From positions 186,001-250,000 of the forward strand of contig NZ_JAAVTK010000001.1 in NCBI RefSeq assembly GCF_012275535.1: a stretch of 64,000 nucleotides of DNA, written 5' to 3'. Each line of letters starts with the position of its first letter. The stretch's first letter is position 1. This document shows positions 43,571 to 53,100 of the stretch, piece by piece. Below the pieces are notes generated by a model. It was given only the letters and a program-made list of their open reading frames with translations, had not been told where the DNA came from and ran no database searches. This DNA comes from Hymenobacter artigasi (GTDB lineage: Bacteria; Bacteroidota; Bacteroidia; Cytophagales; Hymenobacteraceae). Position numbers and translations under genes: made by a program.

Positions 43571-45646
43571 CTACGGTTTCCGCTGGCGGCGCTTCAGGCC
43601 CTTCAGCCACGCGTAGGTGGCCTCCTGCGCCTGCACAGGCTTCTCCCCTTCCAACGCGGTGATATAGTCGTTCTCAAAATCGCGGGCCTTCACGTTGTCG
43701 TTGCGCTGGAAATCGAGCAGGTGGCGCACTTCAGCCCGCAGGCTTTCGTCGAGGATGGGGAAGGCTACTTCCACGCGGCGGTCGAGGTTGCGGGTCATCC
43801 AGTCGGCGGACGAGACGTAGACTTTTTCCTCGCCGCCGTGGCCAAAGACGTAGACCCGGCTGTGCTCCAGAAAGCGGTCGACGAGGCCGCGCTGGCTGAT
43901 ATTTTCGCTGAAGCCGGCTTGATTAGGCACCAGCCGGCCAATGCCGCGCACAATGAGCTCGACGCGCACACCGGCGTGGCTGGCTTCGTAGAGCTTGGCA
44001 ATCATGCCTTCGTCCTCCACGGCATTCACTTTGAGGATGATGTAGGCCTCACGGCCCTTTTTGGCCTGCTTGATTTCGTAGTCGATGAGCGCGTTCAGGC
44101 CGGGGCGCAGGCCGAAGGGAGCCACCAGCAGCTGCTGCAGCTCGGGCACCACGCTTTGGTCGCGCAGGTACTCAAACACGGCTGCAACCTCTTCAGTCAG
44201 GCGCTCATCGGCCGTAAACAGGCCGTGGTCGGTGTAGAGCTCGCTGGTGCTTTCGTTGAAGTTGCCGGTGCTGAAGTAGCCGTAGCGGCGCGTGGTTTCG
44301 TCGGCCTCGCGGCGCACGATGAGCAGGAGCTTGCTGTGCACCTTGAGCTCGGGCGGGGTGAAGATGACGTGCGCCCCGGCCCGCTTCAGCTTATCGGCCC
44401 AAAAGAGGTTGGACTCTTCATCAAATCGCGCTTTCAGCTCCATTACCACCGTCACCTGCTTGCCGTTTTTGGCGGCTTTGAGCAGGGCTTTCACCACGGC
44501 GCTTTTGCTGGCCACGCGGTAGAGCGTGATGTTGATGACGGCCACGCGCGGGTCGGCGGCAGCTTCGCGCAGCAGGCGCGTCACGTAGTCGAACGACTGA
44601 TAGGGCGGGTGCAGCAGGTGGTCGCGCGCGCCGATGGCCGCCAGCAGACTGCCCGTGCGCGGCAGCGTGGGGTGCGGCAGCGCAGGCCGGGCCGGGTAGT
44701 GAAAATCGGCCTCGCCGAAATCGGGAAAGCCGAAGAAATCGCGGAAGTTGTGGTAGCGGCTGCCCTCCACCAGCTCCTCGTCGGTGATGCCGGTTTTCTG
44801 CCTGATGGCGCGCAGCACTTCCTGGGGCATTTCGGGGTCGAATAGCAGACGGGCGGGGAAGCCGGTGGCGCGCTTGGCCAGGCTGCTGCGGATTTTCTCC
44901 ATCAAATCGCCCGAAACCTCTTCCTCAATGTCCAGCTCGGCATCGCGCGAGAGCTTGATGGCATTCACTTCGACCTGCTGATAGGCCGGAAACAGACTGG
45001 CCGCGCCCACCCGAATCACGTCGTCCAGAAACAGTACGTAGCGCTCCTCGCCTTCGTCGGGCAGGCGCACGAAGCGGCTGCCGTGGCGCTTGGTGGGCAG
45101 CTCCATTATCAGCACCCGCTCATCGTCGGGCCGTCTTTTGGCTTTGCCGGCGGCGGCGTGGGGCTGGCTGAGGAAGAAGGTGAGGTAAACGGCTTGGTCC
45201 TTGAGAAAAAGGTGGTGCAGGGTGTCATCGAGCACCACGGGCGAGAGCAGGTCGCGCACGTTTTCGGCAAAGTAACGGGCCGTCCACTCGCGCTGCTGGT
45301 CGGTGAGGGTGGCCTCGGTGAGCAGGTGAATGCGGCGGCGGTTGAGCTCGGGCAGCAGCTGCTCGCGGAACGTGGCCCCGAATTCCTGCTGCTGCCGCGC
45401 CACTTCGGCCAGCACCTCTTTCAGCTGCCGCTTGGGGCTTTCGCCGAGCTTGGCGCGGGTTTTCTTCTTGAGCTTCGTCAGCCGCCGCAGCGTGGCCACG
45501 CGCACCTTAAAAAACTCGTCGAGGTTGCTGCTGAAAATGGCCAGGAACTTGAGGCGCTCCAGCAGCGGCACGGTGGGGCACTGGGCTTCCTGCAATACGC
45601 GGGCGTTGAAACGCAGCCAGCTCAGGTCACGGGAAAGGGTCTTCAA
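43571..45646 (-). CDS. ppk1: Polyphosphate kinase 1
   Basis: A 691-residue enzyme that reversibly builds polyphosphate from ATP. N-terminal RDLSWLRFNARVLQEA (residues ~5-20); the phosphohistidine site KVHSKLLLIVRR, with the catalytic His in VHSK (~430); then YGYFSTGNFNESTSELYTDHGLFTA; and the second His motif FGHGGEEKVYVSSADWMTRNLDRRVEVAFP. Length and order fit bacterial PPK1. The product stores phosphate and supports stress survival. Start ATG at 45646, next to an AT-rich repeat. The next gene upstream on the same strand encodes a SixA-type phosphatase. Confidence 0.97.
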   Translation of the reverse strand: MKTLSRDLSWLRFNARVLQEAQCPTVPLLERLKFLAIFSSNLDEFFKVRVATLRRLTKLKKKTRAKLGESPKRQLKEVLAEVARQQQEFGATFREQLLPELNRRRIHLLTEATLTDQQREWTARYFAENVRDLLSPVVLDDTLHHLFLKDQAVYLTFFLSQPHAAAGKAKRRPDDERVLIMELPTKRHGSRFVRLPDEGEERYVLFLDDVIRVGAASLFPAYQQVEVNAIKLSRDAELDIEEEVSGDLMEKIRSSLAKRATGFPARLLFDPEMPQEVLRAIRQKTGITDEELVEGSRYHNFRDFFGFPDFGEADFHYPARPALPHPTLPRTGSLLAAIGARDHLLHPPYQSFDYVTRLLREAAADPRVAVINITLYRVASKSAVVKALLKAAKNGKQVTVVMELKARFDEESNLFWADKLKRAGAHVIFTPPELKVHSKLLLIVRREADETTRRYGYFSTGNFNESTSELYTDHGLFTADERLTEEVAAVFEYLRDQSVVPELQQLLVAPFGLRPGLNALIDYEIKQAKKGREAYIILKVNAVEDEGMIAKLYEASHAGVRVELIVRGIGRLVPNQAGFSENISQRGLVDRFLEHSRVYVFGHGGEEKVYVSSADWMTRNLDRRVEVAFPILDESLRAEVRHLLDFQRNDNVKARDFENDYITALEGEKPVQAQEATYAWLKGLKRRQRKP

Positions 45647-45650
45647 TTTA

Positions 45651-45807
45651 ATTAATAATTAAGAATTAGCAATTAAGAATGGCCGAGCAAGCCCTGTTGG
45701 CATTGTGATGCCTAGTGAGCTACGACTAACTATTCAGTGCAATAAGCCTTCTACGCCAGCATCGGGCCAAAGGGACTATTCTTAATTGTTAATTCTTAAT
45801 TGTTAAT
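45651..45807. repeat. AT-rich inverted repeat, AATTAAGAATT-type
   Basis: The arms 45651-45680 and 45778-45807 match at 28 of 30 positions. The right arm contains the TAA stop of the SixA gene (45803-45805); the left arm starts 5 bp from the ppk1 start. It separates co-directional genes. Confidence 0.85.
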
Positions 45808-46297
45808 TCTCATTCCGCGGGTAGTCGTAGAAATAAAATTCGGCGTTCACCTTGCTCACTTCGGCCCAGTGCTCGCAGGTAAAGCGCAGGCAGACCACGG
45901 CGGCGGTGGGCATTTCGTTGAGGCTGGAGGGTGAAAGCTCGTTGGCCGTTTCGGTGATGGTGGGGTTGTGGCCCACCACCAGGGCCGAGGCAGCCGAATC
46001 GGGCAAGTCTTTGATAATGGCGAGAAAATCGTCTACATCGGCCCCGTAAATGCCGGGCTCGACCTTGATTTTATCGTGCGGGTACTGCATTTCGCGGGCC
46101 ACCAGCACGGCGGTGCTCATGGCGCGCACGGCGGGCGAGCTCACCACGATATCGGGGCAAATGCGGCGCTTGGCCAAGGCCTGGCCCATGAGGGGGGCAT
46201 CGTCGCGGCCCCGGTCGTTGAGGGGGCGCTCCTGGTCGCTGAGCTCATCGAAGCTCCAGCTGGATTTGGCGTGGCGAAGGAGATAGAGGGTTTTCAT
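45803..46297 (-). CDS. SixA-like histidine phosphatase
   Basis: A 164-residue member of the histidine phosphatase superfamily. The catalytic motif LLRHAKSSW (R8-H9-A) is at the N-terminus, the second His is in VVGHNPT (~108), and R/N residues lie in RPLNDRGRDDAP. E. coli SixA dephosphorylates histidine phosphotransfer domains of ArcB-type sensors; here the target is unknown. The last residues and stop are inside the repeat arm 45778-45807. Confidence 0.93.
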   Translation of the reverse strand: MKTLYLLRHAKSSWSFDELSDQERPLNDRGRDDAPLMGQALAKRRICPDIVVSSPAVRAMSTAVLVAREMQYPHDKIKVEPGIYGADVDDFLAIIKDLPDSAASALVVGHNPTITETANELSPSSLNEMPTAAVVCLRFTCEHWAEVSKVNAEFYFYDYPRNEN

Positions 46298-46443
46298 GGG
46301 GACGAAGCTAACGGGCTTTTGCTTACCGGGGAGGTTAGGAAAAGGTTATGGCGGGTCTGGGTTCGGCGGAGCTGTGCCGCGGCACCTTCCCTGCCCGTGA
46401 AGCCTGGAGAGTATGGCGCGAGGACTATTGGTCTGCCCATCAC

Positions 46444-46477
46444 AAAAAAACCCCGACCAACCGGCCGGGGCTCTTTT
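46444..46477 (-). terminator. Intrinsic terminator of the first M43 gene
   Basis: Stem CCCCG/CGGGG with a GCCGGTTGGT loop and, on the minus strand, a seven-T run. It lies 22 bp past the M43 stop. Confidence 0.82.
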
Positions 46478-46498
46478 GTTTTCAGTAGGTCAGAAAGA

Positions 46499-48265
46499 CT
46501 ACTCTTTCACGAAGCGCTGGTGCGAGGTTTTGCTGCCGTCGCTCACGCTCAGGGTGTAGATGCCGGCGCGCAGCGAAGCCACGTTCAGCTGGCCATCCTC
46601 GAAGGAAAGGCCCTTGATTTCGCTGCCGCGCACGTCGTACACGCGCACCGAGAAGGCCTGCTCGGGGTCCATGCTCAGGGGGCGGGCAATGCGAAGCACG
46701 CTGCTGGCGGGGTTGGGGTACAGCGTGTATTGGTCGACCAGGCCGGTGGTGCCGGTGGTGCGGGCCGTGGTGGCATCGAGGCGGGCCCCACCGGTGACGG
46801 TGATGGTGTAGTCCTCGGTTTCGCCGTAGCTGTAGCTGCCGCAGCTGGTAGTGGCGCTGGCATCGCTTAGCACTACGCGCATGCGGGTGTTGCCGCTCTT
46901 GGCCGTGGTGGGCACCGTGAAGGAGCCCGTGCGGGTAGCGGCGCTGGTGCTGGCGGCGGCCGATACGACCAGCTCACCGGCATCGGTGAATACGCCGTTC
47001 TGGTTGTAGTCGATGTATACTTTCACGTACTCCGAGTAAGCAGTGCCCACGAAGCCGGCCGAGAAGCTGATGGTCTGGGCCGAGCCGGCGGCTACGCTGG
47101 TGCTCAGCGCGGTGCCGTCATAGTAGCCGCCATCGGCGCCCGAGGTGCGGGCAATGGTGCCCAGCTTCACGTAGTCGAGGTACTCATAGGCTACGCTGGC
47201 ACCCTTGCTGGTGCAGTAGGTAACGGTGGGGGGAGGCGTGGTGCCGCCGCCACCGCTGGGAGCTACGCCGCCCTGCGAGGTGAGCAGGCCCACGCGGGCC
47301 CCGCCGGTGCCAAACAGCGCGTTCATGCGCGAGCTCTGGCCGGTCGAGAACATGAACATGGCGTTGTCGTCCACGTAGTCCATGTAGTTCATGAACATGT
47401 CGCCGTTGGGGCCGTTCGAGCACGATACGTGCGGGAACACGGGCTTGCCGTAGTTTTCGGCGCCCTGATTGGGGGTGTCAGCCACGTTGTCGGTGCCGGT
47501 GCAGGCGCCGTTATCATCGCCCCAAATGTGGTTCAGGTTCAGCCAGTGGCCCACTTCGTGACTGGCGGTGCGGCCCAGGTTGTAGGGCGAGGTCACGGTG
47601 CCGGTGCGGCCGAAGTATACGGGCGAAATCACCACGCCGTCGGTAGCGGAGGCACCGCCGGGAAACTGCGCGTAGCCCAGAATGCCGCCGCCGATGGTGC
47701 CCACCCACAGGTTGAGGTACTGGCTGGCGTTCCAGGCGTCGAGGCCGCCGGTGCTGGCTTTCTTGATTTTATCGGCAGTGCCCCAGCTGGTGGTGGTGCT
47801 GCTCTTGCGCTCGATGCCCGTGGTGGCGAGGCCGGCGGGCGTGCGCTTGGCCAGCACAAACTGGATGCCCACGTCGGCCACCTGGCCGGCGAAGGCGCTG
47901 GGAGTTTTGGTGTAGTCGGGATTCAGCTTGTGGTAGTCCTCGTTCAGCACGTCAATCTGCGACTGAATCTGGGCATCGGAAATGTTCTCGCCCGTGGTGC
48001 TGTACAGCACGTGCACCACCACCGGAATGGTGAGCGTGACGGCGGAAGTAGCATTGGTGGCCGGGTTGCTTTTAGCAAACTGCACAGCCTGGCTGTTGAT
48101 GGCGGCCATGCGCTGGGCCAGGCCGGGGTCGGCGGCGAGCTGCTGCTGGAGCACTTCAACCGAAGCACAGGTGCGGTGGGGGGCGGGTGCCTGGGCACTG
48201 GCCGAATTAGTGGTGAGCGCAAGACCCAAAAGGCTCAGCGCAGCGGCGTAAACATTTGCTTTCAT
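46499..48265 (-). CDS. M43 zinc metalloprotease with GEVED domain and T9SS sorting domain
   Basis: A 588-residue secreted protease. Signal peptide (ends SASAQ). The catalytic motif [11 protein letters not shown] (His-Glu-x-x-His-x-x-x-x-x-His) lies at about residue 240, and the Met-turn is MNYMDYVDD. The Cys-rich [23 protein letters not shown] is the pappalysin/M43 insertion. A GEVED domain of ~130 residues follows ([14 protein letters not shown] to [15 protein letters not shown]), then the sorting domain ([15 protein letters not shown] to [10 protein letters not shown]). Similar to the downstream M43 gene. Confidence 0.93.
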   Translation of the reverse strand: MKANVYAAALSLLGLALTTNSASAQAPAPHRTCASVEVLQQQLAADPGLAQRMAAINSQAVQFAKSNPATNATSAVTLTIPVVVHVLYSTTGENISDAQIQSQIDVLNEDYHKLNPDYTKTPSAFAGQVADVGIQFVLAKRTPAGLATTGIERKSSTTTSWGTADKIKKASTGGLDAWNASQYLNLWVGTIGGGILGYAQFPGGASATDGVVISPVYFGRTGTVTSPYNLGRTASHEVGHWLNLNHIWGDDNGACTGTDNVADTPNQGAENYGKPVFPHVSCSNGPNGDMFMNYMDYVDDNAMFMFSTGQSSRMNALFGTGGARVGLLTSQGGVAPSGGGGTTPPPTVTYCTSKGASVAYEYLDYVKLGTIARTSGADGGYYDGTALSTSVAAGSAQTISFSAGFVGTAYSEYVKVYIDYNQNGVFTDAGELVVSAAASTSAATRTGSFTVPTTAKSGNTRMRVVLSDASATTSCGSYSYGETEDYTITVTGGARLDATTARTTGTTGLVDQYTLYPNPASSVLRIARPLSMDPEQAFSVRVYDVRGSEIKGLSFEDGQLNVASLRAGIYTLSVSDGSKTSHQRFVKE

Positions 48266-48495
48266 TCAAACAGGAATTTGGTGGCAAAAATGGTTTATGG
48301 ATTGGCAAGCTATTGAAAATATGGCAACATTATTAATAAAATTCCGGCCTTACTTGCGTTTTTATCAAATTGTAAAACTATTTTTATATTAATTTGATAA
48401 TTTGGCTAGAAAAATCACCAACAATTCATCTTCAGAAAAAAATTATTCTAACTACCACGGGCACAGTCGCCTAATCACCCGCTTTGGCCACCCCT

Positions 48496-48532
48496 AAAAA
48501 CAACGACGCCCTGCCCAAAGGGCAAGGCGTCG
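48496..48532 (-). terminator. Intrinsic terminator of the second M43 gene
   Basis: Stem CGACGCC-TGCCC (48504-48516) with GGGCAAGGCGTCG (48520-48532), a 3-nt loop and a T-rich minus-strand flank. Confidence 0.82.
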
Positions 48533-48554
48533 AACAGGCAGAAACTGGAAACAA

Positions 48555-49853
48555 CTACTCCTTCTGGAAACGCTGGCGGCTCATCTCAGTACCGGTACCG
48601 ATGGTGACGTAGTACAGGCCCTTGGGCAGGTCGCTCACGCGCACCGCGCCCCGGCCGTCGTAGTGCGCCTGGGTCATTTCGTGGCCACTGAGGTCGTACA
48701 CGCGCACGGCATATCGGGCGGCGTCGGCCCCGCGCGGCAGGTCCAGCGTCAGCACATCGGAGGCGGGGTTGGGGTAAAAGGAAGCCGGCGAAGACGTGGC
48801 CAGCGCCCGCGGAGCGATGCCGCCCTGCGAGGTGAGCAGGCCCGCGCGGGCCCCGCCAGCCGCAAACAACGCGTTCATGCGCTGGCTCTGGCCCGAGGAG
48901 AACATGTACATGCAGGCATCGTCCACGTAGTCCATATAGTTCATGCTCATATCGCCCGAGTTGGAGCACGACACGTGCGGGAAGGCCGGGCAGCCGTAGT
49001 TTTCGGCCCCTTGGTTGGGTGTGTCGGCCACTAGGTCGGAGCCGGTGCAGGCACCGTTGTCATCGCCCCAGATGTGGCGCAGGTTCAGCCAGTGGCCTAC
49101 TTCGTGGGTGGCGGTGCGGCCCAGGTCGTAGCTGCTGATGTAGGTGCCGGCCGCGTTTTTGGCACGGCTGCCAAAGGCCGAGTACAAAATCACAACGCCA
49201 TCGGTAGCGGCCGAGCCGCCGGGGAACTGAGCGTAGCCCAGCAGGCCCTGGCCCAGGTTGCAGGCCCACATGTTGAGGTACTTGGTGGCATCCCACGGGT
49301 CATCGCCGCCGCGCTTAGACTTCTTCACGGCGTCATCGGTGCGCCACGACGATGTTTTGGTTGATTTATGAATGATGCCGGTAGTAGCAAGCCCGCTGGG
49401 GTCGCGCTTGGCCAGCACAAACTGCACATTTGTATTTGCGGCCAGCCCAGCGTAGATGCCGGGGGTTTTGTTGGCGTCGGCGTTGAGCTTCTGGTAGTCT
49501 TCGTTCAGTACATCAATCTGCGACTGCACTTGGGCATCGGAGATGTTCTGGGCGGCCGTGTTGTAGAGCACGTGCACCACCACCGGGATGATGACCGTGC
49601 CGGCCGTGCTACGTTGCAGCGCCGGGTTGGCCAGCAGCTGCCGGGTCTGGGCTTCGATGGTGGCCATGCGCTGGGCCTGCGCGGGGTCGGCGGCGAGCTG
49701 GGCGGCCAGCACTTCCATGGTACCGCAGGCGCGGCGCGTGATGGTGTTGATGGCTTCCGGCTCGAAATTCGGCGCGAGGCGCCGGGCATCCTGCGCCAGG
49801 ACGGGAGCAGCGCTGCCCAGCAAGGCCAGTGCGGAGAAGTAAAGTTTGTTCAT
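48555..49853 (-). CDS. M43 zinc metalloprotease with T9SS sorting domain
   Basis: A 432-residue relative of the neighbouring protease. Signal peptide MNKLYFSALALLGSAAPVLAQ; M43 core [14 protein letters not shown] (~residue 250), Met-turn [11 protein letters not shown], and the same Cys insertion. It has no GEVED domain; the sorting domain follows directly (FYPNPASDVLTLDLP to GLYYVTIGTG). The strong likeness in the catalytic half shows tandem duplication, with domain gain or loss in one copy. ATG at 49853 starts the signal. A TAnnTTTG-like word (TATGTTTG) is at 49948-49955. Confidence 0.93.
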   Translation of the reverse strand: MNKLYFSALALLGSAAPVLAQDARRLAPNFEPEAINTITRRACGTMEVLAAQLAADPAQAQRMATIEAQTRQLLANPALQRSTAGTVIIPVVVHVLYNTAAQNISDAQVQSQIDVLNEDYQKLNADANKTPGIYAGLAANTNVQFVLAKRDPSGLATTGIIHKSTKTSSWRTDDAVKKSKRGGDDPWDATKYLNMWACNLGQGLLGYAQFPGGSAATDGVVILYSAFGSRAKNAAGTYISSYDLGRTATHEVGHWLNLRHIWGDDNGACTGSDLVADTPNQGAENYGCPAFPHVSCSNSGDMSMNYMDYVDDACMYMFSSGQSQRMNALFAAGGARAGLLTSQGGIAPRALATSSPASFYPNPASDVLTLDLPRGADAARYAVRVYDLSGHEMTQAHYDGRGAVRVSDLPKGLYYVTIGTGTEMSRQRFQKE

Positions 49854-49970
49854 GTAGTAGTTGGTCGATAAGGTTAAAAAATGGTTGATTGAGAATACCA
49901 ATCTAAGAAAAAAAGGTTGCTTTTCTTCATTTTCGTTGCCAAATAATCAAACATACAGTCCCATAAAACC

Positions 49971-50016
49971 AAAAACTGGCAATAGACGCCAGGAAAACCT
50001 GCTTCTATTGCCAGTT
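49971..50016 (-). terminator. Intrinsic terminator of the giant phosphoesterase gene
   Basis: A 13-bp stem AACTGGCAATAGA (49974-49986) with its complement (50004-50016), then a minus-strand T-run. It lies 108 bp past the stop of the 1375-residue gene. Confidence 0.82.
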
Positions 50017-50123
50017 AAGTAGCCAACTAAATTTACACGGCGCGGCTTCTGCTCAAAGGGCACTCAAGCCGACTGTGAACCGGTCATTCCACTGTTCCAC
50101 GCCCCAATCGGGATGATGGGTGC

Positions 50124-53100
50124 TTAGAACAGGAAGTCGAACCCGACGAACACCAGCTTCTCCTCCCCTACCGAGTAGGTGGCATTGATGATGGCCGCCT
50201 TAAGGATATCGACGTAGATGCCGCCGCCGAAACCGCTGTGGAAAGCATTGAGGCCGGTATAAGTGCCGGTGTCGTTGTCGGAATACACGCGGCCGATATC
50301 GGCCAGGCCCATCACGCCAAACTTGCCGGGGAAGAGGTAGGCATTGAAGGAAAACAGCTCCAGGCGCGGCTCAAAGTTGGCATACACAGCCGTGCGGCCC
50401 GCGTAGCGGGTGCGGCGGTAGCCCCGCAGGTTGGTGGTGCCGCCCAGGGTGTTGGCCTGGTAGAAGCGGTAGTCGCCGAAGTTGTGCTGGTAGCCAATGC
50501 GGCCAGCGTAGGTGAGATGGAAGGGGAAGTTGGGCGTAAGGTAGGCCCGCACCTCGGTGCTGAAGCGCCCAAAGCTCAGGCTTTCGCTGTTGAGCTGCCA
50601 GTTGTACTGGTACTCGTTGTACCAGCGCAGGCCGATGCGGGGGTTTTTGGCCGACGAGCTGGCATCGAGGTTCAGGTACATCAGGCCGCCGAGGTACTGG
50701 TTGGTCTGAAAATCGGAGGCGCGCACGCCGAAGCGGCGGTTCTCGTAGGTGGTCACCCCGCTTTTGTTGGTCAGGCTGTCCTTAATGACCGAGCCGATGG
50801 GGTCTTGCTCGATGCGAAACTGGTCGTACTGCGGCCCGATGCCGAACTTGAGGAATTCGAACAGCTTGCGCTCGAAGGTGGGCGCGATGGTGAGCCTGTT
50901 GAAACGCACGCGGTAGGCGCTGTTCACGCTGCGGTTGGTAACCACGCCCCGGTTCTCATCCTTGGTAGCCAGATTCACCGTGTTGTTGCCAATGCCGAAG
51001 AAGTTGTACAGCAGCTGCGGGCCGTAGTACTGGGCGGCAATGTGCAGGTCGGTATTCCTGAAAATGCGGGTAAACTGGCCCGTGTAGCGGATGTTGTAGG
51101 CCGCGCGGGCCGGCGCGAAGTTGGCCGTGATGCTCTGCTCCCACGAATACGGCTCGCGGCGGAAGCCGTAGTGCCGGTAGGTCACGCCGCCGCCCAGCAG
51201 CACGCCATCGTCAATGTTGTAGCCGAAGTACAGGGCCGGGCCCACGTAGTCGAGGCGGTAGTCCTTCAGGTCGAAGCGGTGCGGGTAGTCGTAGCGGCTC
51301 ACCTCGTAGCCGGGCTCCAGGCGCTGGCGGGCTTCGGAGCTGGTGTTGATAACATTGCCGGAATCGGCGTCGTAAATCTGCGTTTTGTGGAGCAGGCCGC
51401 CCACGTGGTCGCGGGTGGTGATGGAGTCGCGGCCCGTGCCGGCGATGATGCGCAGCTTCACACCGCGCTTCACGTCGCCCTTCACGTCGTACACGTCCTT
51501 GCCGGCAATGCCGTAGAGGCGCACCTCGTCGGTCACGGCATCGTCGAAGGTGCGGTCGTAGAGGATTTTGGTCAGCTTGCCATCCTTGTTAATCTTCTGC
51601 ATCACCACGCGGGTTTTGCGGTTGGTAAGGCGCTCCACGGTAAACTTCTCGTTCTTTTTGGAGCCGCGCACTTCCACTATTTCGGCCAACAAGTCGGCGT
51701 ACTTACCGGCCACGTCGGGCAGCAGGTCGCGGCGGCTTTTCAGCTTGGCGATGATTTCCTTGGCGTGCAGGTCGTAAATTTCCTTGGGCCATTTATCGCG
51801 GAAGGCCTTCTCAATTATCTCATCGGTGAGGTGGGCTTTCATGTAATCGGCCTCCTTTATCCAGTCCTGGCGGGTCACGGCGCTCATAAACACCCGGTCG
51901 TTGCTCATACCGGTCTGGTTCAGGCCCTTATAGTCGGCGTAGTCATACCCGAAGTTCTGAAAGTTGCGGATGGCAAACCGGCGCGAAATGATATAGGGCA
52001 GCACGCCATCGCCCTTAAAGAAGGCAATGTCGCGGTCTTCGGGCACGGCCGTAAAGGTGCGGTCGCCGCCCTTATCCTTCGTTTCGCTCCAGCGCCACTG
52101 GTCCTCGTGGCGGTCCCAGTCGCCAATCCACATATCGAAGAGGCGCGAGCGGGCGAAGGCTTTCTGGTTCACCTGGTTGTCGTTGTCGTCGAGCAGGCGG
52201 GTCAGCATCTTCTCGGTGCCCACCAGGTTTTTGGCGAAGCCCAGGCTGGCCACATTGTCCTGGCTGTCCTTGGCATCTTCTTCCAGGGCGGCGGGCAGGT
52301 TGGCAAACTGCGCGTAGTACTGCCCCAGCAAGGGGTCCTGCGGAATGTAGACCGGCACCGGGTTGGTGTGCAGAATGCCGGCCGCCGTGCCCAGCGGCGG
52401 CAGCACAAACGACGCATACGGGTGCTGGGCCGAAATCTGGTCCTGCAGCACGGCCTTGGCCAGGCCGGTGCGCAGCTGCTCGGGCAGCACGGCGGCGGGG
52501 TCTTTGTCGATGCCGCGCAGGGTGAAGTTGTAGCCCGCCTCGTTGCGCACTTTCAGCGAGGCGGTTTGCTTGCCGCCGCCGGTTTTGTAGGGCATCAGGC
52601 CGCCTTTGTCGTTGGCCAGGTCCAGGGTGCGGAATTTCACGGGCGTGGCCCACTCCTTGCGGTAGTGCTCGCCCAGCAGCCAGTTGTGAAAACCGCCGTG
52701 GCGGTCGTAGTTCGCGTTGATGGCCACCGTTACGGAGCTGTCGCGGTAGTCGGGGCGCGTGGTCGGAATCGGGGCCTTGGCAATGGCCGCTTCGGCCTTT
52801 TGCTGTTTCTTTTTCTTCTCCTTTTTCTTTTCCTCAATGGCCGCTTCGGTCTGGGGCAGCTTCTGGCCGCCGGCCTGACCGTTGGTGGTGGTCAGCACCG
52901 TTTCGGAAAGGGGCTCGGCGGGCGTGGTGGCAATGGTGCCCGTGGTTTTGGCATACATCGGCGTGCGGAACACGCGGCGGGCCGTTTGGCCATTGCCCTG
53001 CGGAATGAAGTATTCGCTCCACACCTGGCCGTCGTCGTAGTAGTTCACCACGGCAAAGCCCTTCTCCTTATCCGAGAAAATGGCCCCGCCGCCGTCGCCG

